Source: Rhodobacterales bacterium HKCCE2091
Lineage (GTDB): Bacteria > Pseudomonadota > Alphaproteobacteria > Rhodobacterales > Rhodobacteraceae
Length of the DNA: 64,000 nt
Assembly (NCBI GenBank): GCA_015689685.1
Contig: WVSL01000003.1
Coordinates: 1 to 64,000 of the forward strand
Direction: 5' to 3'
Position numbers and translations under genes: made by a program. Positions within the stretch are counted from its first letter, which is position 1, and every line of letters starts with the position of its first letter. This document shows, piece after piece, positions 25,769 to 33,642 of the stretch. Under the pieces are notes generated by a model. That model did not search any database. It worked only from the letters and a program-made list of their open reading frames with translations, and was not told where the DNA came from.

Positions 25769-27145
25769 ATGGCATTCGACTGCATTTCCCCCATCGACGG
25801 CAGCCTTCTGGTCTCGCGCCCCTACCTGTCGGACGCCGAGGCCGCCGGCATCGTGGGCACTGCGCGCCGGGCGCAGGCGGACTGGGCCGCGCGTCCGCTC
25901 GCCGAACGGATCGATCTCGTCTTGAAGGGCGTCGAGGCCATCGGCGCGATGAACGACGAGATCGTGCCGGAGCTTGCCCGCCAGATGGGCCGCCCCGTCC
26001 GCTACGGCGGCGAGTTCGGTGGCTTCAAGGAACGCGCGACCTACATGGCCGGGATCGCCGAGCGTGCGCTTGCGCCGCTGGAGATCGAGGACAGCCCGTC
26101 CTTCCGCCGTTACATCGCGCGCGAACCCCATGGCGTGGTGCTGGTCATCGCGCCCTGGAACTATCCCTACATGACCGCGATCAACGCCGTGGCCCCCGCG
26201 CTCATCGCCGGGAACGCGGTGATCCTGAAGCACGCGGCGCAAACGTTGCTGGTCGGCGAACGGCTGGAAAAGGCATTCCACGGCGCGGGCATCCCGCCGG
26301 AAGTGTTCCGTAACCTCGCGCTTGACCATGCCACGGTCGAGGGGCTGATCGCCGGCAAGCGCTTCGGCTTCGTCAACTTCACCGGCTCCGTCGCGGGCGG
26401 CCGCGCAATCGAGCGCGCGGCGGCCGGTACCTTCACGGGTGTCGGGCTGGAACTCGGCGGCAAGGATCCGGGCTACGTGATGGAGGACGCGGATGTCTCC
26501 GCCGCCGCCGACACGCTGATCGACGCGGCGATGTTCAACTCCGGCCAGTGCTGCTGCGGGATCGAACGCATCTACGTGGCCGAACCGCTCTACGACGCCT
26601 TCGTCGAAAAGGCCGTGGCCATCGTCGAAGGCTACCGGCTCGGCGACCCGCTCGACCCCGAGACCACCATCGGCCCGATGGCCCATGTGCGCTTCGCGGA
26701 GACCGTGCGCGCCCACGTGGATGACGCGCTGGCGAAGGGCGCCACCGGCCTGATCGACCCCGCGCTGTTCCCGCAGGCGGGCGGGGCCTATGTCGCGCCG
26801 CAGATCGTGACGGGCGTGGACCATTCGATGACCGTGATGCGCGAAGAGACCTTCGGCCCCGTCGTGGGCGTGATGAAGGTGTCCGGCGACGAGGAGGCCA
26901 TCGCGCTGATGAACGACAGCGACTACGGCCTCACCGCCTCGCTCTGGACCTCGGACATCGCGCGCGCCGAGTCCATCGGGCGGCGGATCGAGACCGGGAC
27001 GGTGTTCATGAACCGCGCCGACTACCTCGACCCCGCGCTCTGTTGGACCGGCTGCAAGCTGACCGGAAAGGGCGGGTCGCTGTCCGAGATCGGCTACCAC
27101 AACCTGACACGACCGAAATCCTACCACCTGAGGACGCTCGCATGA
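25769..27145 (+). CDS. NAD(P)-dependent aldehyde dehydrogenase
   Basis: A 458-residue aldehyde dehydrogenase. It has APWNYP, the FTGSVAGGRAIE cofactor loop, the general-base Glu in LELGGKDPG and the catalytic cysteine within FNSGQCCCG. It starts three bases after the ligase stop and overlaps the alcohol dehydrogenase start (ATGA). In PuuA-type routes an aldehyde dehydrogenase oxidises the gamma-glutamyl aminoaldehyde. Another possibility is oxidation of an aldehyde made by its alcohol-dehydrogenase neighbour. The substrate is not assignable. Confidence 0.86.
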   Translation: MAFDCISPIDGSLLVSRPYLSDAEAAGIVGTARRAQADWAARPLAERIDLVLKGVEAIGAMNDEIVPELARQMGRPVRYGGEFGGFKERATYMAGIAERALAPLEIEDSPSFRRYIAREPHGVVLVIAPWNYPYMTAINAVAPALIAGNAVILKHAAQTLLVGERLEKAFHGAGIPPEVFRNLALDHATVEGLIAGKRFGFVNFTGSVAGGRAIERAAAGTFTGVGLELGGKDPGYVMEDADVSAAADTLIDAAMFNSGQCCCGIERIYVAEPLYDAFVEKAVAIVEGYRLGDPLDPETTIGPMAHVRFAETVRAHVDDALAKGATGLIDPALFPQAGGAYVAPQIVTGVDHSMTVMREETFGPVVGVMKVSGDEEAIALMNDSDYGLTASLWTSDIARAESIGRRIETGTVFMNRADYLDPALCWTGCKLTGKGGSLSEIGYHNLTRPKSYHLRTLA

Positions 27146-28290
27146 CGCTCACGGCCAACTGGTCCTATCCCACAGCCATCCGCTTCGGCGCAGGCCGCAT
27201 CGCGGAACTCGGGGAGGCCTGCCGCGCGGCGGGGATCGAACGGCCGATCCTGATCACCGACCGGGGCCTTGCCGCGCTGCCCGTCACCGCGACGGCGCTC
27301 GACGTGCTCGACGCCGCGGGGCTCGGCCGCGCGATCTTCGCGGACGTGGACCCGAACCCGACCGAGGCGAACCTGGCGGCGGGCATCGCGGCCTACAAGG
27401 CGGGCGGGCATGACGGCGTGATCGCGTTCGGCGGCGGATCGGGCCTCGACCTCGCCAAGACCGTCGCCTTCATGGCGGGCCAGACCCGGCCGGTCTGGGA
27501 TTTCGAGGATATCGGCGACTGGTGGACACGGGCCGATGCCGACGCCATCGCGCCCGTGATCGCGGTGCCGACGACGGCCGGCACCGGCTCCGAGGTCGGG
27601 CGCGCCACGGTGCTGACCGACCCCGCGACGCACATGAAGAAGATCATCTTCCACCCCAGGATGCTGCCCCTTCGGGTGATCTGCGACCCCGAACTGACCG
27701 TGGGCATGCCGCCCGAGATCACCGCGGGGACGGGCATGGACGCCTTCGCCCATTGCCTCGAGGCCTATTCCTCGCCCTTCTTCCACCCGATGAGCCAGGG
27801 CATCGCGCTGGAAGGCATGCGGCTCGTGAAGGAGTACCTGCCGCGCGCCTACGGCGACGGCACCGACATCGAGGCGCGGGGGCAGATGATGGCCGCCGCC
27901 GCGATGGGGGCGACCGCGTTCCAGAAGGGGCTCGGCGCGATCCACGCGATCTCCCACCCCGTGGGGGCGATGTACAACACCCATCACGGCACCACCAATG
28001 CCGTGGTGATGACCAACGTGCTCGACTTCAACCGCCCCGCGATCGAGGACCGGATCGCCGCCGCCGCGGCCTATCTCGGCATCCCCGGCGGCTTCGACGG
28101 GTTCCGCGACTTCGTCGCCATGCTCATCGCCGGGCTCGCGATCCCGTCCTCGCTGACCGGGCTCGGCATCGGCGCGCCGGACGTGGACGAACTGACCCGG
28201 CTCGCGCTGACCGATCCGTCCTGCGGCGGCAACCCGGTGCCGCTGACGGCGGAGAACCTCCGCCCACTGATCGCCTCGTGCTTCGAGTGA
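27142..28290 (+). CDS. iron-containing alcohol dehydrogenase
   Basis: A 382-residue group III alcohol dehydrogenase. The NAD motif is FGGGSGLDLAK, followed by PTTAGTGSE. The metal-binding Asp/His set is visible in GMDAFAHCLEAY, AISHPVGAMYNTHHG and the preceding residues. It is coupled to the aldehyde dehydrogenase by a 4-base overlap, so the pair probably carries out alcohol-to-acid oxidation in sequence. In an amine operon an amino-alcohol or a gamma-glutamyl alcohol is plausible. Confidence 0.86.
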   Translation: MTLTANWSYPTAIRFGAGRIAELGEACRAAGIERPILITDRGLAALPVTATALDVLDAAGLGRAIFADVDPNPTEANLAAGIAAYKAGGHDGVIAFGGGSGLDLAKTVAFMAGQTRPVWDFEDIGDWWTRADADAIAPVIAVPTTAGTGSEVGRATVLTDPATHMKKIIFHPRMLPLRVICDPELTVGMPPEITAGTGMDAFAHCLEAYSSPFFHPMSQGIALEGMRLVKEYLPRAYGDGTDIEARGQMMAAAAMGATAFQKGLGAIHAISHPVGAMYNTHHGTTNAVVMTNVLDFNRPAIEDRIAAAAAYLGIPGGFDGFRDFVAMLIAGLAIPSSLTGLGIGAPDVDELTRLALTDPSCGGNPVPLTAENLRPLIASCFE

Positions 28291-28351
28291 CAACAGCGGG
28301 GATGACGGGCGCGCGGGGACGTGGGATGATGTCGGCACGGAGGAGCCGCAG

Positions 28352-28999
28352 ATGAACAAGAAGCCCGAGGGCACCGATACCCGCCTGACCCAGGACCCCC
28401 ATGCGGTCCGCGAGGGGCGCGAGAAGAACCTGGAGGCCGCCATCGGGCGCCAGGTGCGCGAGCTGCGGAAGCGCCAGCGGCTGACCGGCTCGGAACTCGC
28501 GGCCCAGACCGGGCTGTCGGTCGGGATGCTGTCGAAGATCGAGAACGGGGTGATCTCGCCCTCGCTCGCCACGCTCCAGACGCTGGCCAACACGCTGCGC
28601 GTGCCGCTGGTCCAGCTTTTCGAGGGGTTCGAGGAAATCCGCGGCGCGATGCACGTCAAGGCGGGCGAGGGGGTGGAGATCGCGCGGGCCGGAACCCGCG
28701 CGGGGCACCAGTACAAGCTGCTCGGCCATATCGGGTCGAACGACAGCGGCGTCGTGGTGGAACCCTACCTGATCGAACTGACCGACGAGAGCGACCGCTT
28801 CCCGACCTTCCAGCACGAGGGCATCGAGCTTCTCTACATGCTCGACGGCAAGGTCGACTACCGCCACGGCGACCGGATCTACACGCTGGAACCCGGCGAC
28901 ACGCTGCTGTTCGACGCAGACGCGCCGCACGGGCCCGAGGACCTGCTGGACCTGCCTGCGCGCTACCTGTCGATCATCACCTACCCACAGAGAAAGTGA
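28352..28999 (+). CDS. XRE-family regulator with cupin domain
   Basis: A 215-residue transcription regulator with an XRE-type helix-turn-helix at about 31-85 (LTGSELAAQTGLSVGMLSKI) and a C-terminal cupin at about 140-210 (GIELLYMLDGKVDYRHGD). The build is that of PuuR-like repressors that sense small amine-related ligands. The start is preceded by GGAGGAG. It follows the alcohol dehydrogenase and directly precedes the mgs-gmaS-mgd operon. It is therefore the best local candidate for binding the shared A/T-rich motif upstream of amtB, the GS-like gene, tmm and mgsA; no binding is shown. Confidence 0.88.
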   Translation: MNKKPEGTDTRLTQDPHAVREGREKNLEAAIGRQVRELRKRQRLTGSELAAQTGLSVGMLSKIENGVISPSLATLQTLANTLRVPLVQLFEGFEEIRGAMHVKAGEGVEIARAGTRAGHQYKLLGHIGSNDSGVVVEPYLIELTDESDRFPTFQHEGIELLYMLDGKVDYRHGDRIYTLEPGDTLLFDADAPHGPEDLLDLPARYLSIITYPQRK

Positions 29000-29015
29000 G
29001 CAGTCTGCCCATGCT

Positions 29016-29027
29016 TTGGGCATCGGC
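29016..29027 (+). promoter_or_regulatory. shared element TTGGGCATCGGC, mgs side
   Basis: Identical 12-mer to 17270-17281. Here TGGGC pairs with GCCCA at 29007-29011 to form a small hairpin just after the XRE gene. Confidence 0.4.
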
Positions 29028-29053
29028 GCGCCGACGGCAGGAATTTTCTGACT

Positions 29054-29071
29054 GGTGAAATTTATTTCTTG
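29054..29071 (-). promoter_or_regulatory. operator-like motif site 4 (mgsA operon)
   Basis: On the minus strand it reads CAAGAAATAAATTTCACC and includes the perfect inverted repeat GAAAT-2-ATTTC. It lies 73 bases upstream of mgsA, in the A/T-rich part of the 145-base gap. A half-match CAGGAA stands at 29038 on the plus strand. Confidence 0.5.
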
Positions 29072-29144
29072 ATGGGAAACCCCGGCGGGGATAGTGCTCG
29101 GGTCATGGGGGTCCGCCCCCGCGTGCGACCGGAGGTGAGCCCAG

Positions 29145-30029
29145 ATGTGCGGCATTGTCGGCCTGTTCCTGAAGAATGACGACCTGCGCCCGCGGCTCGG
29201 CGAGATGCTGACCGACATGCTCATCACCATGACCGACCGTGGCCCCGACAGCGCCGGGATCGCGATCTACGGGGACGAGGGCGAGGGCGCCAAGATCACC
29301 GTGCAAAGCGCCGATCCCACGGAGTTCGACGGGCTGGACGCGGCGCTTTCGACCGAGATCGGCGCGCCGGTCGACATGAAGGTGATCGACACCCACGCGG
29401 TCCTGACCCTGCCCGCCGGGGCCGCCGACCAAGCGGTGGAGGTGCTGGAGGCGCGGGGGCTCAGGATCATGGCCCGCGGCGCGGCGATGGAGATCTACAA
29501 GGAGGTCGGACTGCCGAAGGACGTCGCCGCCCGATTCGGCCTGCGCGCGATGGGCGGCAGCCACGGCATCGGCCACACGCGGATGGCCACCGAAAGCGCC
29601 GTCACGACGCTCGGCGCGCACCCGTTTTCCACCGCGTCGGACGAATGCCTCGTCCACAACGGGTCGCTCTCGAACCACAACCAGTTGCGCCGCAAGCTGG
29701 CGCGCGAGGGCTTCACCGTGAAGACCGAGAACGACACCGAGGTCGGCGCGGCCTACATCTCGTCGCGGATCGCGGGCGGCGCGACGCTCGGGCAGGCGCT
29801 GGAAGGGACGTTGCAGGACCTCGACGGGTTCTTCACCTTCGTCATGGGCACCCGCAACGGCTTCGGCGTCGTGCGCGACCCGATCGCCTGCAAGCCCGCC
29901 GTGCTGGCCGAGACCGACGACTACGTCGCCTTCGGGTCGGAATACCGCGCCTTCGCGGACCTGCCGGGGATCGAGGCCGCGAAGGTGTGGGAACCGGAGC
30001 CCGCCACCGTCTATTTCTGGGAACGCTGA
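29145..30029 (+). CDS. mgsA: N-methylglutamate synthase subunit A (class II amidotransferase)
   Basis: A 294-residue class II glutamine amidotransferase domain beginning MCGIVGLF, so the N-terminal nucleophile cysteine is exposed after Met removal. Downstream features GIGHTRMAT, NGSLSNHNQLRR and ENDTEVGAAYI match the GlxB/MgsA family. In this setting it is the subunit of N-methylglutamate synthase that handles gamma-glutamylmethylamide or glutamine, passing methylamine to the FMN subunit MgsC. The start is preceded by GGAGGTGAG. It is first in an operon with mgsB, mgsC, gmaS and mgdABCD. Confidence 0.92.
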   Translation: MCGIVGLFLKNDDLRPRLGEMLTDMLITMTDRGPDSAGIAIYGDEGEGAKITVQSADPTEFDGLDAALSTEIGAPVDMKVIDTHAVLTLPAGAADQAVEVLEARGLRIMARGAAMEIYKEVGLPKDVAARFGLRAMGGSHGIGHTRMATESAVTTLGAHPFSTASDECLVHNGSLSNHNQLRRKLAREGFTVKTENDTEVGAAYISSRIAGGATLGQALEGTLQDLDGFFTFVMGTRNGFGVVRDPIACKPAVLAETDDYVAFGSEYRAFADLPGIEAAKVWEPEPATVYFWER

Positions 30030-30043
30030 TGGAGGCCGCGCTG

Positions 30044-30739
30044 ATGAACGCCGATGCCGGGATCACCACGCTCGACCTGTCCACGACCGAGCTGCGCGAG
30101 GTCAACGAGACCCTGCAATCGGCCCGCCCCGGCAACCGCCGCTACGAGATCGTCAACACCCGCGGCGCGCATGCCATCGCGGTCGGGCTGGATGCGCCGA
30201 TCGAGGTCACGGTGAAGGGATCGACCGGCTACTACTGCGCCGGCATGAACAAGCAGGCGACGATCCGCGTGGAGGGCTCGGTCGGCCCCGGCGCGGCCGA
30301 GAACATGATGTCCGGCACCGTGATCGTCGACGGCGACGCCTCTCAATACGCGGGCGCGACAGGGCATGGCGGGCTCCTGGTGGTGAAGGGCAACGCGTCC
30401 AGCCGCTGCGGCATCTCGATGAAGGGCATCGACATCGTGGTGCACGGCAACATCGGGCACATGTCGGCCTTCATGGCGCAGAAGGGCAACCTCGTGGTGC
30501 TCGGCGACGCGGGCGCCGCGCTCGGGGATTCCATCTACGAGGCCCGGCTCTTCGTGCGGGGCGAGGTCGCCTCGCTCGGCGCCGACTGCGTGGAAAAGGA
30601 GATGCGGCCGGAACACCTCGACCTGCTCGCCGACCTACTGGCGAAGGCGGGGGCGGACGCGAAGCCCGAGGAGTTCAAGCGCTACGGCTCCGCCCGCAAG
30701 CTCTACAACTTCAACATCGACCACGCCGGCGAATACTGA
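30044..30739 (+). CDS. mgsB: N-methylglutamate synthase subunit B
   Basis: A 231-residue protein with the right-handed beta-helix of the GltB C-terminal (GXGXG) domain: repeated Gly-rich strands such as IRVEGSVGPGAAENM, TVIVDGDASQYAGATGHGG and VVHGNIGHMSAFM. It is the structural/docking subunit of the three-part synthase. The ATG at 30044 was chosen because GGAGG lies 8 bases upstream; an ATG at 30029 that overlaps the mgsA stop would add five residues. Confidence 0.9.
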   Translation: MNADAGITTLDLSTTELREVNETLQSARPGNRRYEIVNTRGAHAIAVGLDAPIEVTVKGSTGYYCAGMNKQATIRVEGSVGPGAAENMMSGTVIVDGDASQYAGATGHGGLLVVKGNASSRCGISMKGIDIVVHGNIGHMSAFMAQKGNLVVLGDAGAALGDSIYEARLFVRGEVASLGADCVEKEMRPEHLDLLADLLAKAGADAKPEEFKRYGSARKLYNFNIDHAGEY

Positions 30740-30746
30740 GGACACG

Positions 30747-32069
30747 ATGGACCAGACCCCCCCGACGCTTCCGCGCCAGTCCTGGACGTTCTCGAACGAG
30801 ACCAATTCCGAGATCCGCCGCGCTGCGGCCACCGGCATCTACGACATCCGCGGTGGCGGCGCGAAGCGGCGGGTGCCGCATTTCGACGACCTGCTGTTCC
30901 TTGGCGCGTCGATGTCGCGCTACCCGCTCGAAGGCTACCGCGAGAAGTGCGAGACCTCCGTCACGCTCGGCACCCGCTTCGCGAAGAAGCCGATCGAGCT
31001 GAAGATCCCGATCACCATCGCAGGCATGTCCTTCGGCTCGCTCTCCGGCCCCGCCAAGGAGGCGCTCGGTCGCGGCGCGACGATGGCCGGCACCTCCACC
31101 ACCACCGGCGACGGCGGCATGACGGAGGAAGAGCGCGGGCATTCGAAAAAGCTCGTCTACCAGTACCTGCCGTCGCGCTACGGCATGAACCCCGACGACC
31201 TGCGCCGCGCCGACGCCATCGAGGTCGTGGTGGGGCAGGGCGCCAAGCCCGGCGGCGGGGGGATGCTGCTCGGCCAGAAGATCACCGAGCGCGTCGCGGG
31301 GATGCGCGACCTGCCGGTGGGGATCGACCAGCGGTCCGCCTGCCGCCACCCGGACTGGACCGGGCCCGACGACCTGGAGATCAAGATCCTCGAGCTGCGC
31401 GAGATCACGAAGTGGGAAAAGCCGATCTACATCAAGGTCGGCGGCGCGCGGCCCTATTACGACGTGGCGCTCAGCGTGAAGGCGGGCGCGGACGTGATCG
31501 TCCTCGACGGGATGCAGGGCGGCACGGCGGCGACGCAGGACGTGTTCATCGAGCATGTCGGCCAGCCGACGCTTGCCTGCATCCGGCCCGCCGTGCAGGC
31601 GTTGCAGGACCTGGGCATGCACCGCAAGGTGCAGCTTGTCGTCTCGGGCGGCATCCGCACCGGGGCGGACGTGGCGAAGGCGCTGGCGCTCGGCGCCGAC
31701 GCGGTGTCCATCGGCACCGCCGCGCTGATCGCCATCGGGGACAACGACCCGAAATGGGAAGCGGAGTACCAGAAGCTCGGCACCACCACCGGGGCCTACG
31801 ACGACTGGCACGAAGGCCGCGACCCGGCGGGCATCACAACGCAGGATCCCGCCCTGATGGCACGGCTCGATCCGGTGGAGGCCGGGCGGCGGCTGAGGAA
31901 CTACCTCAACGTCCTGACGCTCGAATGCCAGACTCTGGCGCGGGCCTGCGGAAAAAGTCATGTGCATAATCTCGAACCCGAGGATCTCTGCGCGCTGACG
32001 ATCGAGGCCGCGGCGATGGCGCAGGTGCCGCTCGCGGGGACGAACTGGATCCCCGGCAAGGGGTTCTGA
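30747..32069 (+). CDS. mgsC: N-methylglutamate synthase subunit C (FMN, GltS-like)
   Basis: A 440-residue protein corresponding to the FMN/synthase domain of glutamate synthase. It has the FMN-binding TIM-barrel stretch ITIAGMSFGSLSGPAKEALG, the flexible loop GQGAKPGGGGMLLG, VVSGGIRTGADVAKALALGA and GTAALIAIG. It combines with MgsA and MgsB to make N-methylglutamate from methylamine and a 2-oxoglutarate-derived skeleton. A Cys-rich C-terminal region suggests an iron-sulphur site. The gene begins 7 bases after mgsB. Confidence 0.92.
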   Translation: MDQTPPTLPRQSWTFSNETNSEIRRAAATGIYDIRGGGAKRRVPHFDDLLFLGASMSRYPLEGYREKCETSVTLGTRFAKKPIELKIPITIAGMSFGSLSGPAKEALGRGATMAGTSTTTGDGGMTEEERGHSKKLVYQYLPSRYGMNPDDLRRADAIEVVVGQGAKPGGGGMLLGQKITERVAGMRDLPVGIDQRSACRHPDWTGPDDLEIKILELREITKWEKPIYIKVGGARPYYDVALSVKAGADVIVLDGMQGGTAATQDVFIEHVGQPTLACIRPAVQALQDLGMHRKVQLVVSGGIRTGADVAKALALGADAVSIGTAALIAIGDNDPKWEAEYQKLGTTTGAYDDWHEGRDPAGITTQDPALMARLDPVEAGRRLRNYLNVLTLECQTLARACGKSHVHNLEPEDLCALTIEAAAMAQVPLAGTNWIPGKGF

Positions 32070-32074
32070 GGCAG

Positions 32075-32329
32075 GTGCCGCGATACATGGTGATCGAGCG
32101 TTTCACCGACGGGCCGGGGCCGGTCTACGACAGGTTCCACGCGATGGGCCGGATGCTGCCCGAAGGGCTCGCGTATCTCGACAGCTGGCTGACGGCGGAC
32201 GGGCGGAGCTGCTACCAGCTGATGGAGACCGAGGCGCCCGCGCTTTTCGCCGACTGGACCGCGCGATGGGACGACCTGGCCACGTTCGAGATCGTCGAAC
32301 TGGGGCCGAAACCGGAACAGGGGGACTGA
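32075..32329 (+). CDS. DUF3303 small protein
   Basis: An 84-residue soluble protein matching DUF3303, a ferredoxin-like alpha/beta fold (YMVIERF, GRMLPEGL, LDSWLTADGRSCYQLMET, WDDLATFEIVEL). Function is unknown. It is tightly placed between mgsC (5 bases) and gmaS (4 bases), so it is part of the operon and may assist one of the complexes. The GTG start is kept because homologues include the residues before MVIE; an ATG at 32087 is possible. Confidence 0.75.
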   Translation: MPRYMVIERFTDGPGPVYDRFHAMGRMLPEGLAYLDSWLTADGRSCYQLMETEAPALFADWTARWDDLATFEIVELGPKPEQGD

Positions 32330-32333
32330 CGAC

Positions 32334-33641
32334 ATGGCGAAGGACCTGGCCGCTTGGGCCAAGAAGAAGGGCGTCAAGTACTTCATGATCTCCTACACCG
32401 ACCTGTTCGGCGGCCAGCGCGCGAAGCTGGTGCCGGCGCAGGCGATCGCGGGGATGGCGGAGGAGGGCGCGGGCTTCGCCGGCTTCGCCACCTGGCTCGA
32501 CATGACGCCCGCGCACCCGGACATGCTGGCGGTGCCGGACCCGGACACCGCGATCCAGCTGCCGTGGAAGCCCGAGGTCGCCTGGGTCGCCGCGAATTGC
32601 GTGATGGAAGGCGAGGAGGTCGCGCAGGCCCCGCGCAACGTGCTGCGCAAGCTGATCGCGGAGGCGGCGGCGAAGGGCTACCGCGTCAAGACCGGGGTCG
32701 AGGCGGAGTTCTTCCTGTTGACGCCCGAGGGCACCGCGATCTCGGACCCCGCCGATACGGCGGAGAAACCCTGCTACGACCAGCAGGCGCTGATGCGGCG
32801 CTACGATGTGATCGCCGAGATCTGCGACTACATGCTCGATCTCGGGTGGGGCCCGTACCAGAACGACCACGAGGACGCGAACGGCCAGTTCGAGATGAAC
32901 TGGGATTTCGACGACGCGCTGGTGACCGCCGACCGCCATTCCTTCTTCAAGTTCATGGTGAAGTCGGTTGCGGAAAAGCATGGGCTCCGCGCCACCTTCA
33001 TGCCGAAGCCGATCGAGGGGCTGACGGGCAACGGATGCCACGTCCACGTCTCGGTCTGGGACACCGACGGCAAGACCAACGCCTTCGCCGACGACGCGGC
33101 GGAGTTGGGGCTGTCCGCGAAGGGCCGCAACTTCCTCGGCGGGATCATGGCCCATGCCGAGGCGATGGCCGCGATCACCAACCCGACCGTCAACAGCTAC
33201 AAGCGGATCAACGCGCCGCGCACGATTTCGGGCGCGACCTGGGCGCCGAACACCGTGACCTGGACCGGCAACAACCGCACCCACATGGTCCGCGTGCCGG
33301 GGCCGGGGCGGTTCGAACTGCGCCTCGCGGACGGCGCCGCCAACCCCTACCTGCTGCAGGCCGCCGTGATCGCCGCGGGGCTGTCGGGGCTGGAGACGGA
33401 GGCCGATCCCGGCCCGCGCCACGACATCGACATGTACGCCGAGGGCTGGAAGATCACCGACGCGCCGAAGCTGCCGCTGAACCTGCTCGACGCCATCCGG
33501 GCCTTCGACGCGGATGACGGCTTCAAGTCGGCGCTCGGGGACGCCTTCGCGGCCTCCTACGTCAAGATGAAGCAGCAGGAATGGAACAGCTTCGTGTCCC
33601 ATTTCTCCAGGTGGGAGCGCGAGCACACGCTCGACATCTGA
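32334..33641 (+). CDS. gmaS: gamma-glutamylmethylamide synthetase
   Basis: A 435-residue GS-superfamily ligase that joins methylamine to glutamate using ATP. Its N-terminal half (KYFMISYTDLFGGQRAKLVP, PAHPDMLAVPD, QLPWKPEVAWVAANCVME) matches GmaS proteins closely as I remember them. Site residues are visible in GVEAEFFLL, NDHEDANGQFEMNW, GNGCHVHVSVWD and GNNRTHMVRVPGPGRFELR. Position between mgsABC and mgdABCD confirms the role in the N-methylglutamate pathway. Its stop is 1 base before mgdA. Confidence 0.95.
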   Translation: MAKDLAAWAKKKGVKYFMISYTDLFGGQRAKLVPAQAIAGMAEEGAGFAGFATWLDMTPAHPDMLAVPDPDTAIQLPWKPEVAWVAANCVMEGEEVAQAPRNVLRKLIAEAAAKGYRVKTGVEAEFFLLTPEGTAISDPADTAEKPCYDQQALMRRYDVIAEICDYMLDLGWGPYQNDHEDANGQFEMNWDFDDALVTADRHSFFKFMVKSVAEKHGLRATFMPKPIEGLTGNGCHVHVSVWDTDGKTNAFADDAAELGLSAKGRNFLGGIMAHAEAMAAITNPTVNSYKRINAPRTISGATWAPNTVTWTGNNRTHMVRVPGPGRFELRLADGAANPYLLQAAVIAAGLSGLETEADPGPRHDIDMYAEGWKITDAPKLPLNLLDAIRAFDADDGFKSALGDAFAASYVKMKQQEWNSFVSHFSRWEREHTLDI

Positions 33642-33642
33642 C

